Positions 9,173 to 18,493 are shown, numbered from the stretch's first letter. The stretch: DNA of 64,000 nt from Methanorbis rubei (GCF_032714495.1 NZ_JAWDKB010000003.1:62001-126000), one strand, 5' to 3'. The notes: generated by a model from the sequence alone, not told the origin. A program made the numbers and translations.

Positions 9173-9499
9173 AGTAGGAGTTACGCTGTGATGAGTTTCA
9201 TCGTTTGAAAATTTTCTGTCCCCTTGGCCTCACTTAGAGTAACCACGGAATGCACAGAGCATACAGAGCTTCACTGAATGCACGGAGAACGCCTGCGGCG
9301 CCGGAATGCACGGAATATATTTTTCATATTTTGAGAAAATAAAAGAGAATAAATTATCTCGGAAATTTTTCCGTGCATTCCGGCGCCGCAGGCGTTCTCC
9401 GTGCATTTCATTTTTTCCGTGAAGCTCCGTGAAATTTCCGTGCATTCCGTGGTTACCTCAAGTGAGACAAAGGGCAAAAAATCCCAACCAATGAACTCA
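9173..9499. repeat. Family A palindromic element, copy A1
   Basis: A large imperfect palindrome. The left end TAGGAGTTACGCTGTGATG is followed by GGCCTCACTTAGAGTAACCACGGAA, interrupted here as GGCCTCACTTAGAG then TAACCACGGAA. The inner arms carry GAGAACGCCTGCGGCGCC and its reverse complement around an A+T-rich core (ATATTTTTCATATTTTGAG). The right arm ends GGTTACCTCAAGTGAG and abuts the 3' end of the M1 peptidase gene. Apparent reading frames inside are by-products of the repeat. Confidence 0.85.
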
Positions 9500-12304
9500 T
9501 CACCGAGTACCCGCAGACGCTTCCTGAGCCTTCGGGCTTCCGGCGATAATGCGGCGGGCCGTGCGAATCACTGCCGGAGCCTCGGTCTCGGGAACCGCTG
9601 CCACAAGTTCAGTGAGAATGGCAAAGCATGCATCGCGGACTGGCTGATCATAACTGTCGAGATGGGAGAAGACCGAGAGGATGCCGGTTGAGATATACTC
9701 GTTTACGCGGGAAAGCGAGAGCAGCGAGTCACGCAGGAAGGCTCGACCCTCTTCTGTCTCCAGAGACAGTTTGCGGTTGTTTGCAAACCTGAGATACAGA
9801 GACCGGGTTTGTCCTGCCTGCTCCACATGGAAGTTTTCCGACTTCTCAATCAGCTTGAGATACGCAACCGTATCAGGAGACGAAGTACCGGCAACCGCGG
9901 CGAGGAAATTCTCCCAGGCGACAGGGTCAGCTTTGGACCGGTCAAGTTCAGCTTTCAAAATATCGAAGCGGTCGGGTGCGGTGCTTGAGAGATACAAAGA
10001 CAGAGCCGCAATCCTGCTGGTTGCATTCGAGGATTTCTCATAAGATTTTTTGATCAAATCCCAGACCTCCGGCGTGTCAAGCGTTGCGAGATGAGAGAGG
10101 ATCAGATTTTTGACAGCGCGTGCCTTGAATATTCTGGCAAGTTCGGCCGGAGCGGTTGTCGGCTTTTCTGCGGTATTGTATGCAGTGTAGAGAGCAAGCA
10201 GACGCTGCTCGGAAGCCGCTGCAACAGAACGCATGAACCGTTTTTTCGCAGAGTAGAGCGCAGCATAGCGATGCATGAACTCAGGATCATTCACTGACTC
10301 AAATATCGTGAGCGAGAGTGTGCCAGCACGCTGCATCGCCGTATTGTCTGAGAGAGTCGCCACATACCAGGCAACGAGCCGGGAATCAGGAACATAGTCA
10401 GGATCGCGGCAGAGTTTCGTCATCTCACGATCGACGAGGGTCTGATACGCAAGGAACCTGCTCACCACATCAGTATCATACCTGAGGAGGAGATAGAGCT
10501 CGCTGTCTGACGCTGCGTTTGCGATGCGAATGTATGCAGCATGGCCTGAGTTCCAGATGGCGGCGGCAAACGCTCCGACACAAGGGACCGTGAACTCATG
10601 ATGAGGACCGTCGATTTTTTCCACGAACTCTGACACAGTAACACCCTTGTCGGTGATGAGCGTTCCCATAAGCGGAAATATCCAAGGATTTTGATCGCCA
10701 AAACCGGTCTGGTCCACCACTATTTCTGCAACCTCGTCTTCTGCATTGTAGGCTGCCGAGACAGTCACGGTCGGGTACCCGGTCTGCTTGAGCCAGCGGC
10801 CTGCCATCGTGGAAAAGTCAATTTTGCTGACATTCTCCATCGCATCAAACCAGTCGCGGGGTGAAGCATTGCTGTCGGCAAACCGGCGGTGATAGAGATC
10901 CAGCGCCCACGTAAAGGCGCGTTTGCCGAGCATGACCTGAATCATGCGAACAAACTCGGGAGCCTTGACGTACGTAACCGAGGTGATGAGATCGTTTGGA
11001 TCGTTGAATCCTTCCGGTTCAATCGGCATCGCAGCAGCTCCCGTGTCAAGGGAAAACGTGCCGGTGCCGGGAGTGTAAATCTGCAGAATGTTCTGCAGCC
11101 GGATGTAGTCGCTGCCGAAGAGGAAGGAGAGGTAGTCATCCTCCATCATGACGGTGACCGCTTCGTTGAGCCAGATGGAGAACGGGGTATCTCCCGTCAC
11201 GCTTGAGCCGTTCAGATTGTGATAGAACTCATGCTGCTTGACCCCAATCATGTATTCGTAGGAAGCGTCGGTGATTTCCGGAGTTGGCATGATCCTGCTC
11301 TGAATGATGGTGGTGTTGCCGGTGTTTTCCATGCCGCCGAAGTCGCTGTTCTGCATGGATATCTCGCGGTAGACGTCATAGGGGTACTGGTAGCCAAAGA
11401 CGATATCTGATGCGAGGAGGGAGATCTGTCTGCGGATCGGGGCAAGAGCGGCTTTGGGGTTGCCGGGATTTTCCGCGATAATTTTATCACGGGTTTTGCA
11501 GAGCCGGTAGAGTTCGAGCCGGATGTCCGGGGATTCGTAGCGTTCGGGTCCGGTGAAGAGACAGGTCCAGAGGATGCTGTCAGCGAGGATGTCAAGCGCC
11601 GCACGTGCTCCGGCAGGGTCAGCTCCCTGCTCTGCAAGAAGTTCGAGTCTGATTTTTTTGCCGTCAGGGTACTCGAGGCTGCGGGTGAAGGTGTCCCAGG
11701 TGCCGACGCCGAGGAAGAAGAGGTACGGTGGCATGGGGTAGTTGTTCTGGTAGGTGATGATGTCGCGGGTTGCGTCATGGGATGTTCGCGGGCTTTTGAT
11801 GTCGCCGTTGCTGATGAGGTTGGTGTATCTGCTGTCGGCGATGATGGTGGTGGTCCAGGTGCTTTTTGCCCGCATGTCGTCGATGATTGGAGCAATCCGC
11901 TGAAATCCCCACTGCTGGCACTGGGTTATCTGGGTTTTGGGGAGGCCGGCAGGACTTGCGTCATAGTAGAGGCCTTCAAGGATGTTGGAAGTTGGACGAC
12001 AGATGGTTTCGGTCCAGAGGGTGAGGTGTGCTCCGCGGTGGGAGGGGTGCGAGAGCTGAATTTTGAGGAGGTCGTCTTCGTAGAGGTAGCGGGCGTTTTT
12101 GCCGTTGATGCGGACTTTGAGTACTTCGAGATTTTTTGCGTTGAGGGTGAGGACGTCGAGTATTTCTGTGAGAACGGTGAAGGTGGTTTCTGCGATGACA
12201 CGGGTCTGTGTTTCGGTGATGTCAAAGGTGAGGTTGATGTGGCGGACGGCTACAGGCGGGGCGGGAAACTCTGAGGGACGGTAGCGATATTCTGCGGCAG
12301 TCAT
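9500..12304 (-). CDS. M1-family zinc aminopeptidase
   Basis: This 934-residue metallopeptidase is related to aminopeptidase N. It has the exopeptidase motif GGMEN at 323-327, the zinc motif HEFYH at 358-362 and the third ligand Glu381 in IWLNEAVTV. The N-terminal beta domain (1-190) and a long alpha-helical C-terminal domain (from about 560) match PepN architecture. There is no signal peptide, so it is likely cytosolic and trims peptides from proteasome products. It is monocistronic, with its 3' end against repeat A1. Confidence 0.9.
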   Translation of the reverse strand: MTAAEYRYRPSEFPAPPVAVRHINLTFDITETQTRVIAETTFTVLTEILDVLTLNAKNLEVLKVRINGKNARYLYEDDLLKIQLSHPSHRGAHLTLWTETICRPTSNILEGLYYDASPAGLPKTQITQCQQWGFQRIAPIIDDMRAKSTWTTTIIADSRYTNLISNGDIKSPRTSHDATRDIITYQNNYPMPPYLFFLGVGTWDTFTRSLEYPDGKKIRLELLAEQGADPAGARAALDILADSILWTCLFTGPERYESPDIRLELYRLCKTRDKIIAENPGNPKAALAPIRRQISLLASDIVFGYQYPYDVYREISMQNSDFGGMENTGNTTIIQSRIMPTPEITDASYEYMIGVKQHEFYHNLNGSSVTGDTPFSIWLNEAVTVMMEDDYLSFLFGSDYIRLQNILQIYTPGTGTFSLDTGAAAMPIEPEGFNDPNDLITSVTYVKAPEFVRMIQVMLGKRAFTWALDLYHRRFADSNASPRDWFDAMENVSKIDFSTMAGRWLKQTGYPTVTVSAAYNAEDEVAEIVVDQTGFGDQNPWIFPLMGTLITDKGVTVSEFVEKIDGPHHEFTVPCVGAFAAAIWNSGHAAYIRIANAASDSELYLLLRYDTDVVSRFLAYQTLVDREMTKLCRDPDYVPDSRLVAWYVATLSDNTAMQRAGTLSLTIFESVNDPEFMHRYAALYSAKKRFMRSVAAASEQRLLALYTAYNTAEKPTTAPAELARIFKARAVKNLILSHLATLDTPEVWDLIKKSYEKSSNATSRIAALSLYLSSTAPDRFDILKAELDRSKADPVAWENFLAAVAGTSSPDTVAYLKLIEKSENFHVEQAGQTRSLYLRFANNRKLSLETEEGRAFLRDSLLSLSRVNEYISTGILSVFSHLDSYDQPVRDACFAILTELVAAVPETEAPAVIRTARRIIAGSPKAQEASAGTR

Positions 12305-12398
12305 TTGATTTCTGTCTGTTAATTATGTTGTTTAGATAATATGAGGGTGTGGGTAGAGCGAAAATCCGGATGAGTTTTAGGGTGTCGGATGAGCGGGT

Positions 12399-12650
12399 GA
12401 TGATCATCAGTCATCAGTTGTTGATCGTACCTCGAATACTGTTTTGATGAGAGTGGGATTTTTCTTTTTTTCTTTTTTTTCTTTTTCAATCAGGAAATTA
12501 TGTAGGTTTATTATGAATTAGAGAGAGGTATAAACAACAAGACAACGGGAGAGTGTCACTTCTGAGTCAAAGAGGGGACACGGGAATGTTGGTCTGATTT
12601 TTTTTCAGGAGGAGATGATCAACTGATGATTGATGATCAGTGATTGGGAG
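12399..12650. repeat. Inverted pair of TGATCATCA-rich segments
   Basis: The segment at 12399-12432 (GATCATCAGTCATCAGTTG) recurs inverted at 12613-12648 (CAACTGATGATTGATGATC), bracketing about 180 bp of A+T-rich DNA. Together they could fold into a long hairpin. This is the only content I see in the 12305-12655 gap, between the M1 peptidase start and the ATPase 3' end. Confidence 0.45.
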
Positions 12651-12659
12651 GGTGATATT

Positions 12660-12712
12660 GATCTAAAAAAATCGCCATTGGCGATTTTTTATTCGCGTTT
12701 CAAAAAAAAATT
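12660..12712. repeat. Family B palindrome, copy B1
   Basis: The core AAAATCGCCATTGGCGATTTT, written as AAAATCGCCA then TTGGCGATTTT, is a near-perfect palindrome followed by ATTCGCGTTTCAAAA. The same core recurs at 21040-21345, 30196-30243 and 43610-43828. It sits at the 3' end of the P-type ATPase and could act as its terminator. Confidence 0.7.
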
Positions 12713-14588
12713 ATTTCTCCGAGAACCGCAGCGTCCGCATAGCATTCAGTATCGCAATCACCGCAACACCCACATCCGCAAACACCGCCTCCCACATCGT
12801 CGCAAACCCTGCCGCAGCAAAGGCGAGCACGAAAAATTTCACGCCCAGAGCAAAGACGATGTTCTCCCGGACAATCCAGAACGTCTTCTTCGAAATCCTC
12901 ACCGCGGTTGCAACCTTTGCCGGATCATCATCCATCAGAACAACATCCGCCGCCTCAATCGCAGCGTCCGAGCCGAGCGACCCCATCGCAATGCCGACGT
13001 CTGCACGTGAAAGTACCGGAGCATCATTAATCCCGTCACCCACGTACGCAGTGCTGCTGCCACCAAACGTTGCCATGATGTCCTCAAGGCCCGACACCTT
13101 CTCCTGCGGCAGAAGTCCTGCACGATACGAGTCGATGCCGAGCTCCTCAGCCGTCAGCTTCGCTGCCGCCTCCGCATCGCCCGTGAGCATTGCGGTATGC
13201 TTTATGCCGAGCTTTTTTAGATCACTTACCGCTTTTTTTGCATTCGGCTTTGCGGTGTCCGCGAATCGCAAGTACCCTGCATATGATCCATCAACCGTCA
13301 CATGAATCGCCGTTCCCGCCGGAACTCCGGCGGGAACAGCGACTCCCTCACCCGCAAGCAGCTTTGCATTTCCCGCAAGAACAACTCTGCCGGAAACTTC
13401 TGCCGAGACTCCTCTTCCCGCAGTTTCCGTCACGTTCGCAACAACGTTTCGGTCAATTTCTTTTCCGTACGCCGCACGAATGGAAGCTGCGAGCGGATGC
13501 GTACTCGAACTTTCCGCGAGTGCTGCATACCTAAGCAGCTGCTCTTCGGTCATCTCTCCCGCAGGCTTTATCTCGGTAACACGGAAGCTGCCGCTTGTCA
13601 GCGTTCCGGTCTTGTCAAACACAACCGTCTGTGTCTTTGCGAGAGTCTCCAGATAATTTCCGCCTTTGATCAAAATTCCGTTCCGTGACGCCCCGCCGAT
13701 TCCTCCGTAGAAGCTCAGGGGAATCGATATCACGAGGGCACAGGGGCAGGATACCACCAAGAAGATCAGTGCCCGTCCGACCCAGTCGGCAAACGGTTCT
13801 CCGAGGAGGACCGGCGGCAGCACCGCAAGAGCCGCCGCAACTCCGACAACCGCAGGCGTATAGTACCGGGAAAATATCGTGATGAAGTTTTCGGTTCTCG
13901 CCTTTTTTGCTGCGGCATTTTCCACCATGTCAAGAATTCTGGCAACGGTTGATTCGCCGTAGGGTTTCTGAACTCTCACGCGAAGGAGTCCTGACATATT
14001 TACGCATCCGCTGATGACTTCGTCTCCGGCATCAACCGACCGCGGCAGTGACTCGCCGGTCAGAGACATCGTGTTCAGATCTGAGGAGCCTGAGATGACA
14101 ACACCGTCGACAGGCACGCGTTCGCCCGGTTTGATGATGATTATGTCTCCGGTTTTCAGCTCGCCTGGGTCCACTTCGATGAGTCGCCCCTCGGATTCGA
14201 TGTTCGCATGATCCGGCCTGATGTCCATCAGTGTGGCAATGGATTTTCGTGATTTGCTTACCGCATAGCTCTGGAACAGTTCGCCGACCTGATAGAACAG
14301 CATCACGGCGACGGCTTCAGGATACTCGCCGAGAGCAAACGCTCCGATTGTTGCAATTGTCATCAGAAAATTTTCATCGAAAATTTTTCCGTGAAAAATA
14401 TTTTTTCCTGCCCGAATCAGTACATCATAGCCGATAACTGCGTACGGAACAAGATACAGCACGAGAAGAATTGCTGTTTCGCTGACGATGTTCGTCTGCT
14501 GGAGAAAAATCACGCAGACAAAGATGGCAAATGCTGCGATGATTCTGATCAGTGTCTTTTGTTGTTTTGGTGAGAGTTTCGTTGTCAT
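12711..14588 (-). CDS. Heavy-metal P1B-type ATPase (Zn/Cd/Pb class likely)
   Basis: This 625-residue metal-exporting ATPase has all core motifs: phosphatase TGES (177-180), CPC in the sixth membrane helix (281-283), phosphorylated Asp325 in DKTGT, the STHPLA histidine-proline motif and GDGIND in the hinge. Six or more membrane helices are visible plus a C-terminal pair. The usual N-terminal HMA metal-binding domain is absent. It is encoded by the small gene directly upstream (14596-14811). The CPC motif followed by ALVISIPLSF suggests divalent cations such as Zn, Cd or Pb rather than copper, but this is inference. Confidence 0.9.
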   Translation of the reverse strand: MTTKLSPKQQKTLIRIIAAFAIFVCVIFLQQTNIVSETAILLVLYLVPYAVIGYDVLIRAGKNIFHGKIFDENFLMTIATIGAFALGEYPEAVAVMLFYQVGELFQSYAVSKSRKSIATLMDIRPDHANIESEGRLIEVDPGELKTGDIIIIKPGERVPVDGVVISGSSDLNTMSLTGESLPRSVDAGDEVISGCVNMSGLLRVRVQKPYGESTVARILDMVENAAAKKARTENFITIFSRYYTPAVVGVAAALAVLPPVLLGEPFADWVGRALIFLVVSCPCALVISIPLSFYGGIGGASRNGILIKGGNYLETLAKTQTVVFDKTGTLTSGSFRVTEIKPAGEMTEEQLLRYAALAESSSTHPLAASIRAAYGKEIDRNVVANVTETAGRGVSAEVSGRVVLAGNAKLLAGEGVAVPAGVPAGTAIHVTVDGSYAGYLRFADTAKPNAKKAVSDLKKLGIKHTAMLTGDAEAAAKLTAEELGIDSYRAGLLPQEKVSGLEDIMATFGGSSTAYVGDGINDAPVLSRADVGIAMGSLGSDAAIEAADVVLMDDDPAKVATAVRISKKTFWIVRENIVFALGVKFFVLAFAAAGFATMWEAVFADVGVAVIAILNAMRTLRFSEK

Positions 14589-14595
14589 TGCTTCC

Positions 14596-14811
14596 TTAAT
14601 TGATCAGACAGTCAGGTTCAATTTTTTTGCAGACATTTCTGACTTCGGTCATGATTGTGTCAAATCTGGTTTCTTCGGCATCGATGATGAGCTTCTGGGT
14701 CATGAAGCTGATTGAGGCTTCGCTGACGCCGTCGATTTTTCTGATGCCGGTTTCCATGAGTGCTGCACAGTGGGCGCATTCAAGGTTTTCCATTCTGAAT
14801 GTTTTTTTCAT
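14596..14811 (-). CDS. Stand-alone HMA metal-binding protein
   Basis: A 71-residue ferredoxin-like HMA domain starting MKKTFRMENLECAHCAALME, with metal ligands C12 and C15 in CAHC. Two further cysteines, C61 and C68, lie at the C-terminus and may add ligands. The gene ends 7 bp before the P-type ATPase start, so the two probably form one transcript, and this domain likely delivers metal to or regulates the pump. The ATG at 14811 is chosen because the longer frame runs into repeat sequence. Confidence 0.85.
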   Translation of the reverse strand: MKKTFRMENLECAHCAALMETGIRKIDGVSEASISFMTQKLIIDAEETRFDTIMTEVRNVCKKIEPDCLIN

Positions 14812-14910
14812 GATGCTCTGCAGTGATATTGGCGTTCGAGTGTTATAATGCAAAAAGTGACTCTGAGGAGAGGTAGTTTCTTTTTGGATACCGCTTTTGT
14901 CTGTTGGGTT

Positions 14911-15120
14911 TTGCCGCCCACGGAAAAACGGAAAACACGGAGTTTCACAGAAAAACATCACGGAGCAGACGTGAACATCACGGAAATGAATTGTTTTCGG
15001 ATTCTGTGGTGTTCACGCCTCTCAGTGATGTTTTTATTTCTGTGTGTTCCATTTTTCCGTGGGCGGAGCGACAAACAATACCGAACAGCGTTTACCTATA
15101 AACGAATTTACGGGCAAACC
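14911..15120. repeat. Family A-prime palindromic element, copy 1, with conserved tail
   Basis: The left end GCCGCCCACGGAAAAACGG pairs with the right end TTTTTCCGTGGGCGGAGC around inner arms CACGGAGCAGACGTGAAC and GTTCACGCCTCTCAGTG. Immediately right (15070-15117) is about 50 bp (CAAACAATACCGAACAGCG, later ATAAACGAATTTACGGG) that recurs beside the copy at 43116. This is the content of the 14812-15159 gap. Confidence 0.8.
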
Positions 15121-15159
15121 CAGAGATGCCGGTGAATGGCTGCTCTGAAAATAGCGAAG

Positions 15160-16038
15160 TCAGGTTGAGTGTTCTTCAGAAGTTTGTGTAAATATTTCTG
15201 CAAGTTTCTGATATTCCATCACAATTTCAGGGGTGAGACTGTACCGAAGTTTTCTCTCCTGCTTTTTTGCGGTGAGCAGATGAGACCGTTCCAGTCTGTG
15301 AATATACCAGACAGCAGTGGTTGTGGAGATGCCAAGTTGTGCGGCGATCTCTTTTCTGGTAAGGGATGGTTGATCTATTAATGTCTGAAATATCAGATGA
15401 TCTTTTTCCTTGGAGAGGATGGAAAGAAGAATTTTCTGATTTTCTGTGAGACCGGTATTAGCCGGGAGAAAACGCTGTTGTCCGTCGTATGTGAACGGTA
15501 GAATGTCCAGTGTTTTCTGCAGCCGGTTCAGATGATAATTGAGAGAACTGCGGGGTAGAGATAGGGCATCAGCGATCTGCTGCGTATTTCTTCCGGGATG
15601 TTCACTGATGTATCTGCGAATTTGTTCTCTGCGGGAGTTTGGATCCGGATCTTTCCGGCTGATTTTTCTCCGGTAGAGAATGATGAAGGCGAGACCGGAT
15701 GCGAGGTAGAGAGCAGATAGTATTTTTCCCGTTGAGAGAGGAATGTATGCCATTGGGTAGGTAATGACCATCAACAGCATCTCACGTGGTGATAACTGCC
15801 AGAGCGAAAGGGGAATTATCTCAGTGTCATCATAGATAGGTTGTATTTTTCCGGATGCCGGAGTGAAATTGAGGCCGTCAATGTTTTGTCCAAGAAGATT
15901 TGGACGGGTGGCAGGATCATCATTGATGCCTCGTATCTGTCCACCGTCAATAAAAAAAAGACAAACTGAGGGAATAAAGATTATCAATGCTATGATAATA
16001 ATCACAACAAGATCCCAAAGTCTCTCTTTCTGAAACAT
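15160..16038 (-). CDS. Membrane-anchored double winged-helix regulator
   Basis: A 292-residue protein. It has a membrane helix near residues 9-29 (VVIIIIALIIFIPSVCLFF), a short extracytoplasmic segment and a second helix near 85-110 (GKILSALYLASGLAFIILY). Two winged-helix domains follow, at about 128-190 (TQQIADALSLPRSSLNYHLN) and 200-275 (TRKEIAAQLGISTTTAVWYI). Such one-component membrane regulators are common in methanogens. It starts 5 bp after the secreted protein gene 16044-16496, so the two share a transcript, and it faces the divergent metzincin gene. It may sense an extracellular signal and control this surface module; that is inference. Confidence 0.75.
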   Translation of the reverse strand: MFQKERLWDLVVIIIIALIIFIPSVCLFFIDGGQIRGINDDPATRPNLLGQNIDGLNFTPASGKIQPIYDDTEIIPLSLWQLSPREMLLMVITYPMAYIPLSTGKILSALYLASGLAFIILYRRKISRKDPDPNSRREQIRRYISEHPGRNTQQIADALSLPRSSLNYHLNRLQKTLDILPFTYDGQQRFLPANTGLTENQKILLSILSKEKDHLIFQTLIDQPSLTRKEIAAQLGISTTTAVWYIHRLERSHLLTAKKQERKLRYSLTPEIVMEYQKLAEIFTQTSEEHST

Positions 16039-16043
16039 TCGTA

Positions 16044-16496
16044 TTAGTAACTATTTATCACGAGGGTATAACTTTGTGTTCCCGAAACTCTTGCACCGGT
16101 GACAACAAAATTCCAGTGCTTCCCAGTCATCTGGGATGGCAAGGGAGTGTTCAATGATATTTCACCATTTGTCTGTCCATCGCTCGCATCATTCCAGGCT
16201 AATGGGTTTCCATTGGGCGGATACATGGTAAGGGAGAGATCATTGTTTGTTGTATGATCCCACTGAAGTGAGACTTCAAGAGTACTGTGTCCGGAGGGTA
16301 CATAATACTGATGTGGATCAACTTCCCCCTGCCTTACTTCTCCATAAATCGGTGGTGCTTTTGTTACGGATATCACATCCTGCTCAACTGTTTTCACGTC
16401 AATTGTTGTTGCAGAACAGGAGTCTGCTGCTACAGGCATTATACATAAGGCCACTAATACTACCATACTTACCAGAACTGAGAAGAAAAATCTCAT
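16044..16496 (-). CDS. Secreted beta-sandwich protein, PPC-like
   Basis: A 150-residue protein with a Sec signal peptide (SVLVSMVVLVALCIMPVAA, cleavage after VAA near 24). The mature part has DHTTNNDLSLTMYPPNGNP and WNFVVTGARVSGTQSYTLVI, resembling pre-peptidase C-terminal (PPC) domains that attach to secreted peptidases. It is co-transcribed with the membrane regulator and divergent from the secreted metzincin, suggesting a shared surface role. Function unknown; the domain assignment is by eye. Confidence 0.65.
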   Translation of the reverse strand: MRFFFSVLVSMVVLVALCIMPVAADSCSATTIDVKTVEQDVISVTKAPPIYGEVRQGEVDPHQYYVPSGHSTLEVSLQWDHTTNNDLSLTMYPPNGNPLAWNDASDGQTNGEISLNTPLPSQMTGKHWNFVVTGARVSGTQSYTLVINSY

Positions 16497-16724
16497 GAAC
16501 TATCTTTTTCCCGTAAAATGATATGAATACATTGGTCAAAGTATAGTTTTTTCAGAAAAACCTATTCGCCGGAGTACATCAGTTTGAGACGTATTTTTCA
16601 AAAAACTATGTTTTGTCCAATCTTTTCATATAGGGTTATCGAAGATATGCTCGCTTGTAAATCCGACGTACTCCTGAGCAAACAGGTATGTGGTATGAAG
16701 GGTTTGCAGGAAACGTGAACGAAA
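16497..16724. promoter_or_regulatory. Divergent promoter region between secreted protein and metzincin
   Basis: This 228-bp gap separates divergent genes. A plus-strand TATA-like string (TTTTCATATAGGG) lies at about 16622-16634, about 90-100 bp before the metzincin start. The region is A+T-rich and would be the natural binding site for the co-located double-HTH regulator. No operator can be defined by eye. Confidence 0.35.
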
Positions 16725-17969
16725 ATGAAATGGAAAAAGATCTTTTCAACGAAATTGGCACTGCTCGTACTGCTGCTCGCAGCGTTAGTGATGACTGTGC
16801 CTGTAAGTGCAGTCGACAGTCCGTTATTTAGTATCTCTGGAAAGACCACAATGGTTGATTCAAACGATGATATTAGTATATACAATAATAATGAGGCGAC
16901 TCATTTGTCAGACTATCAACTTGTAACCTTTGCCAATGTTATTCCGATTAGTTCTGATGAAATTTCTCTCCCAATTACACTAAATGGTAAAGAGTATGTT
17001 GTTCCATTAACTCACAACACGTTTGAGTCTCTCGATGATGGTATCGATTCTTATTATGGAGCAATTCCGGGGATTACCAATTCAATGATGCTCATAACTG
17101 TGAGCGGAGGCAATACCATTTATGGCTCGATACATTTGGATGACGAGACGATTATTATTTCTCCAGTACAAAATCAGAGATCTGCTATTACAAAAAGTCC
17201 ATTACATAGTGTGTATTCCAGTACTTCATTAACAGATTCTGGGTATGGTCTTTCATTTTGCCTTACAGATGATGACACGGTTGTAACTGATCAGATGTCC
17301 TCCTCTCTTGTATCTTCAGAATCTCGTGCATATGCCTATCCACGTATTCTTATTGTTACCGACAGTTATTTTGTCTCAAGTGAGAGTAATTGGCAAAATG
17401 CCGCCCAGCAATATATTCAGGAGACAAATTATCAACTGAACCGTAATGATATCCAAGCTTACATGTATATCGCTGGATATGATTCATCCAAGAGTTCTTC
17501 GCTACTGAGTTACCCACTCAATGGAAATTCTCCTCGCGAAGCTTTCAAAAGTGTATATTCTATAGCTGATTTGAACAGTTATCAGGCAGATATCGGTGTG
17601 TATTTCAGCGGATATGATCTTCCGGGATCTACTGCACTTGGGCAGGCTGAGTCTCCCACATCCTCTGCAAAAAGGTACGCTTGGGTACAAATGGCTGCCG
17701 ATCAAGATAATACATCCGTTGTCACTGGTAATTATCAAGCACGTGTTTCTGTAACAATTCATGAAATTGGACATCTTTATGGAGCATCACACGGCCAAGC
17801 TTTTGAATATACTAGTACCTCCGGTAGCCGTATTTGGACTGTAATGAAAGATGAGTATCGCCCCTCACATAGCTGGGACTACTCATCTCCTTCATACCAT
17901 GGGGATGCTAATCATAACAATGCAGGCCTGATTGCTTCAAATAAATTCACAGTCGCAGGTTATATCTAA
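16725..17969 (+). CDS. Secreted metzincin-type zinc metallopeptidase
   Basis: This 414-residue exported peptidase has a strong signal peptide (LALLVLLLAALVMTVPVSA, cleavage near 29). The catalytic motif is HEIGHLYGASH at 346-356, that is HEXXHXXGXXH with three His ligands, followed by a Met-turn candidate (WTVMKDEY, Met374). Residues 30-200 are a pro- or adhesion-like domain without known motifs. Codons are A+T-richer than the surrounding housekeeping genes, suggesting a different history. It is followed 20 bp later by a membrane-anchored surface protein. It may degrade external protein or process the cell surface. Confidence 0.85.
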   Translation: MKWKKIFSTKLALLVLLLAALVMTVPVSAVDSPLFSISGKTTMVDSNDDISIYNNNEATHLSDYQLVTFANVIPISSDEISLPITLNGKEYVVPLTHNTFESLDDGIDSYYGAIPGITNSMMLITVSGGNTIYGSIHLDDETIIISPVQNQRSAITKSPLHSVYSSTSLTDSGYGLSFCLTDDDTVVTDQMSSSLVSSESRAYAYPRILIVTDSYFVSSESNWQNAAQQYIQETNYQLNRNDIQAYMYIAGYDSSKSSSLLSYPLNGNSPREAFKSVYSIADLNSYQADIGVYFSGYDLPGSTALGQAESPTSSAKRYAWVQMAADQDNTSVVTGNYQARVSVTIHEIGHLYGASHGQAFEYTSTSGSRIWTVMKDEYRPSHSWDYSSPSYHGDANHNNAGLIASNKFTVAGYI

Positions 17970-17989
17970 CATCAGGAGAATTATGTAAC

Positions 17990-18493
17990 ATGTTCGCGAG
18001 AATTGTACTTACAATCCTCCTCCTCTCCATTTTTTTCTGTGGAGTGACTGTAGCTGATGAACTGATTCACATTGATGATGTTGGTCCTCAGACAATTGGA
18101 GAATCCTTCACTCTTACTGGCAGTGCGGAGTTTCCCGCAGGTACTGTTCTGCATATTCGTATAGTGCCTGTAGATGATGTAGATATTTCTATCTCAGCTG
18201 GGCCCTCAAAGAATATGGTGTGGGGGGATACAGTAATAGAAAAGGGACCTGGAGGAACTAATGGTGCATGGAACTATACGGTGAATACTAGCAATCTTCT
18301 TCCGACTGCATATTTTGTTCGCGTGTACTCCGATGATGTGAAGTACCCGTACTCCGAACGGGCAACCGCATTTACTGCACGTTTGCCTACTCAAATAAGA
18401 CCAGAACCCACTGCCTCTTCTCTACCTCTCGTCGGAATTCTTGGGGGTCTTGGCTGTGCCGCAGCTCTGGCCCATAGAATCAGAAAAATCTAA
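17990..18493 (+). CDS. Surface protein with C-terminal membrane anchor
   Basis: A 167-residue protein with a signal peptide (VLTILLLSIFFCGVTVADE), an extracytoplasmic beta-rich domain (IGESFTLTGSAEFPAGTVLHIRI, given here as IGESFTLTGS then FPAGTVLHIRI), a Pro/Thr linker and a C-terminal helix SLPLVGILGGLGCAAALAHR followed by basic residues. This layout is typical of S-layer-associated proteins of Methanomicrobiales, and the domain resembles the DUF3821-like surface domain. It lies 20 bp after the metzincin, so it is probably co-transcribed and may anchor or partner it. Confidence 0.65.
   Translation: MFARIVLTILLLSIFFCGVTVADELIHIDDVGPQTIGESFTLTGSAEFPAGTVLHIRIVPVDDVDISISAGPSKNMVWGDTVIEKGPGGTNGAWNYTVNTSNLLPTAYFVRVYSDDVKYPYSERATAFTARLPTQIRPEPTASSLPLVGILGGLGCAAALAHRIRKI

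Noticed and set aside
9230-9477. Open frames on both strands inside repeat A1
   Set aside because: The same arginine-rich translations (for example RAFRRRRRSPC) recur in every A copy and on both strands. They come from the palindrome, have no start signals and are not conserved as proteins.
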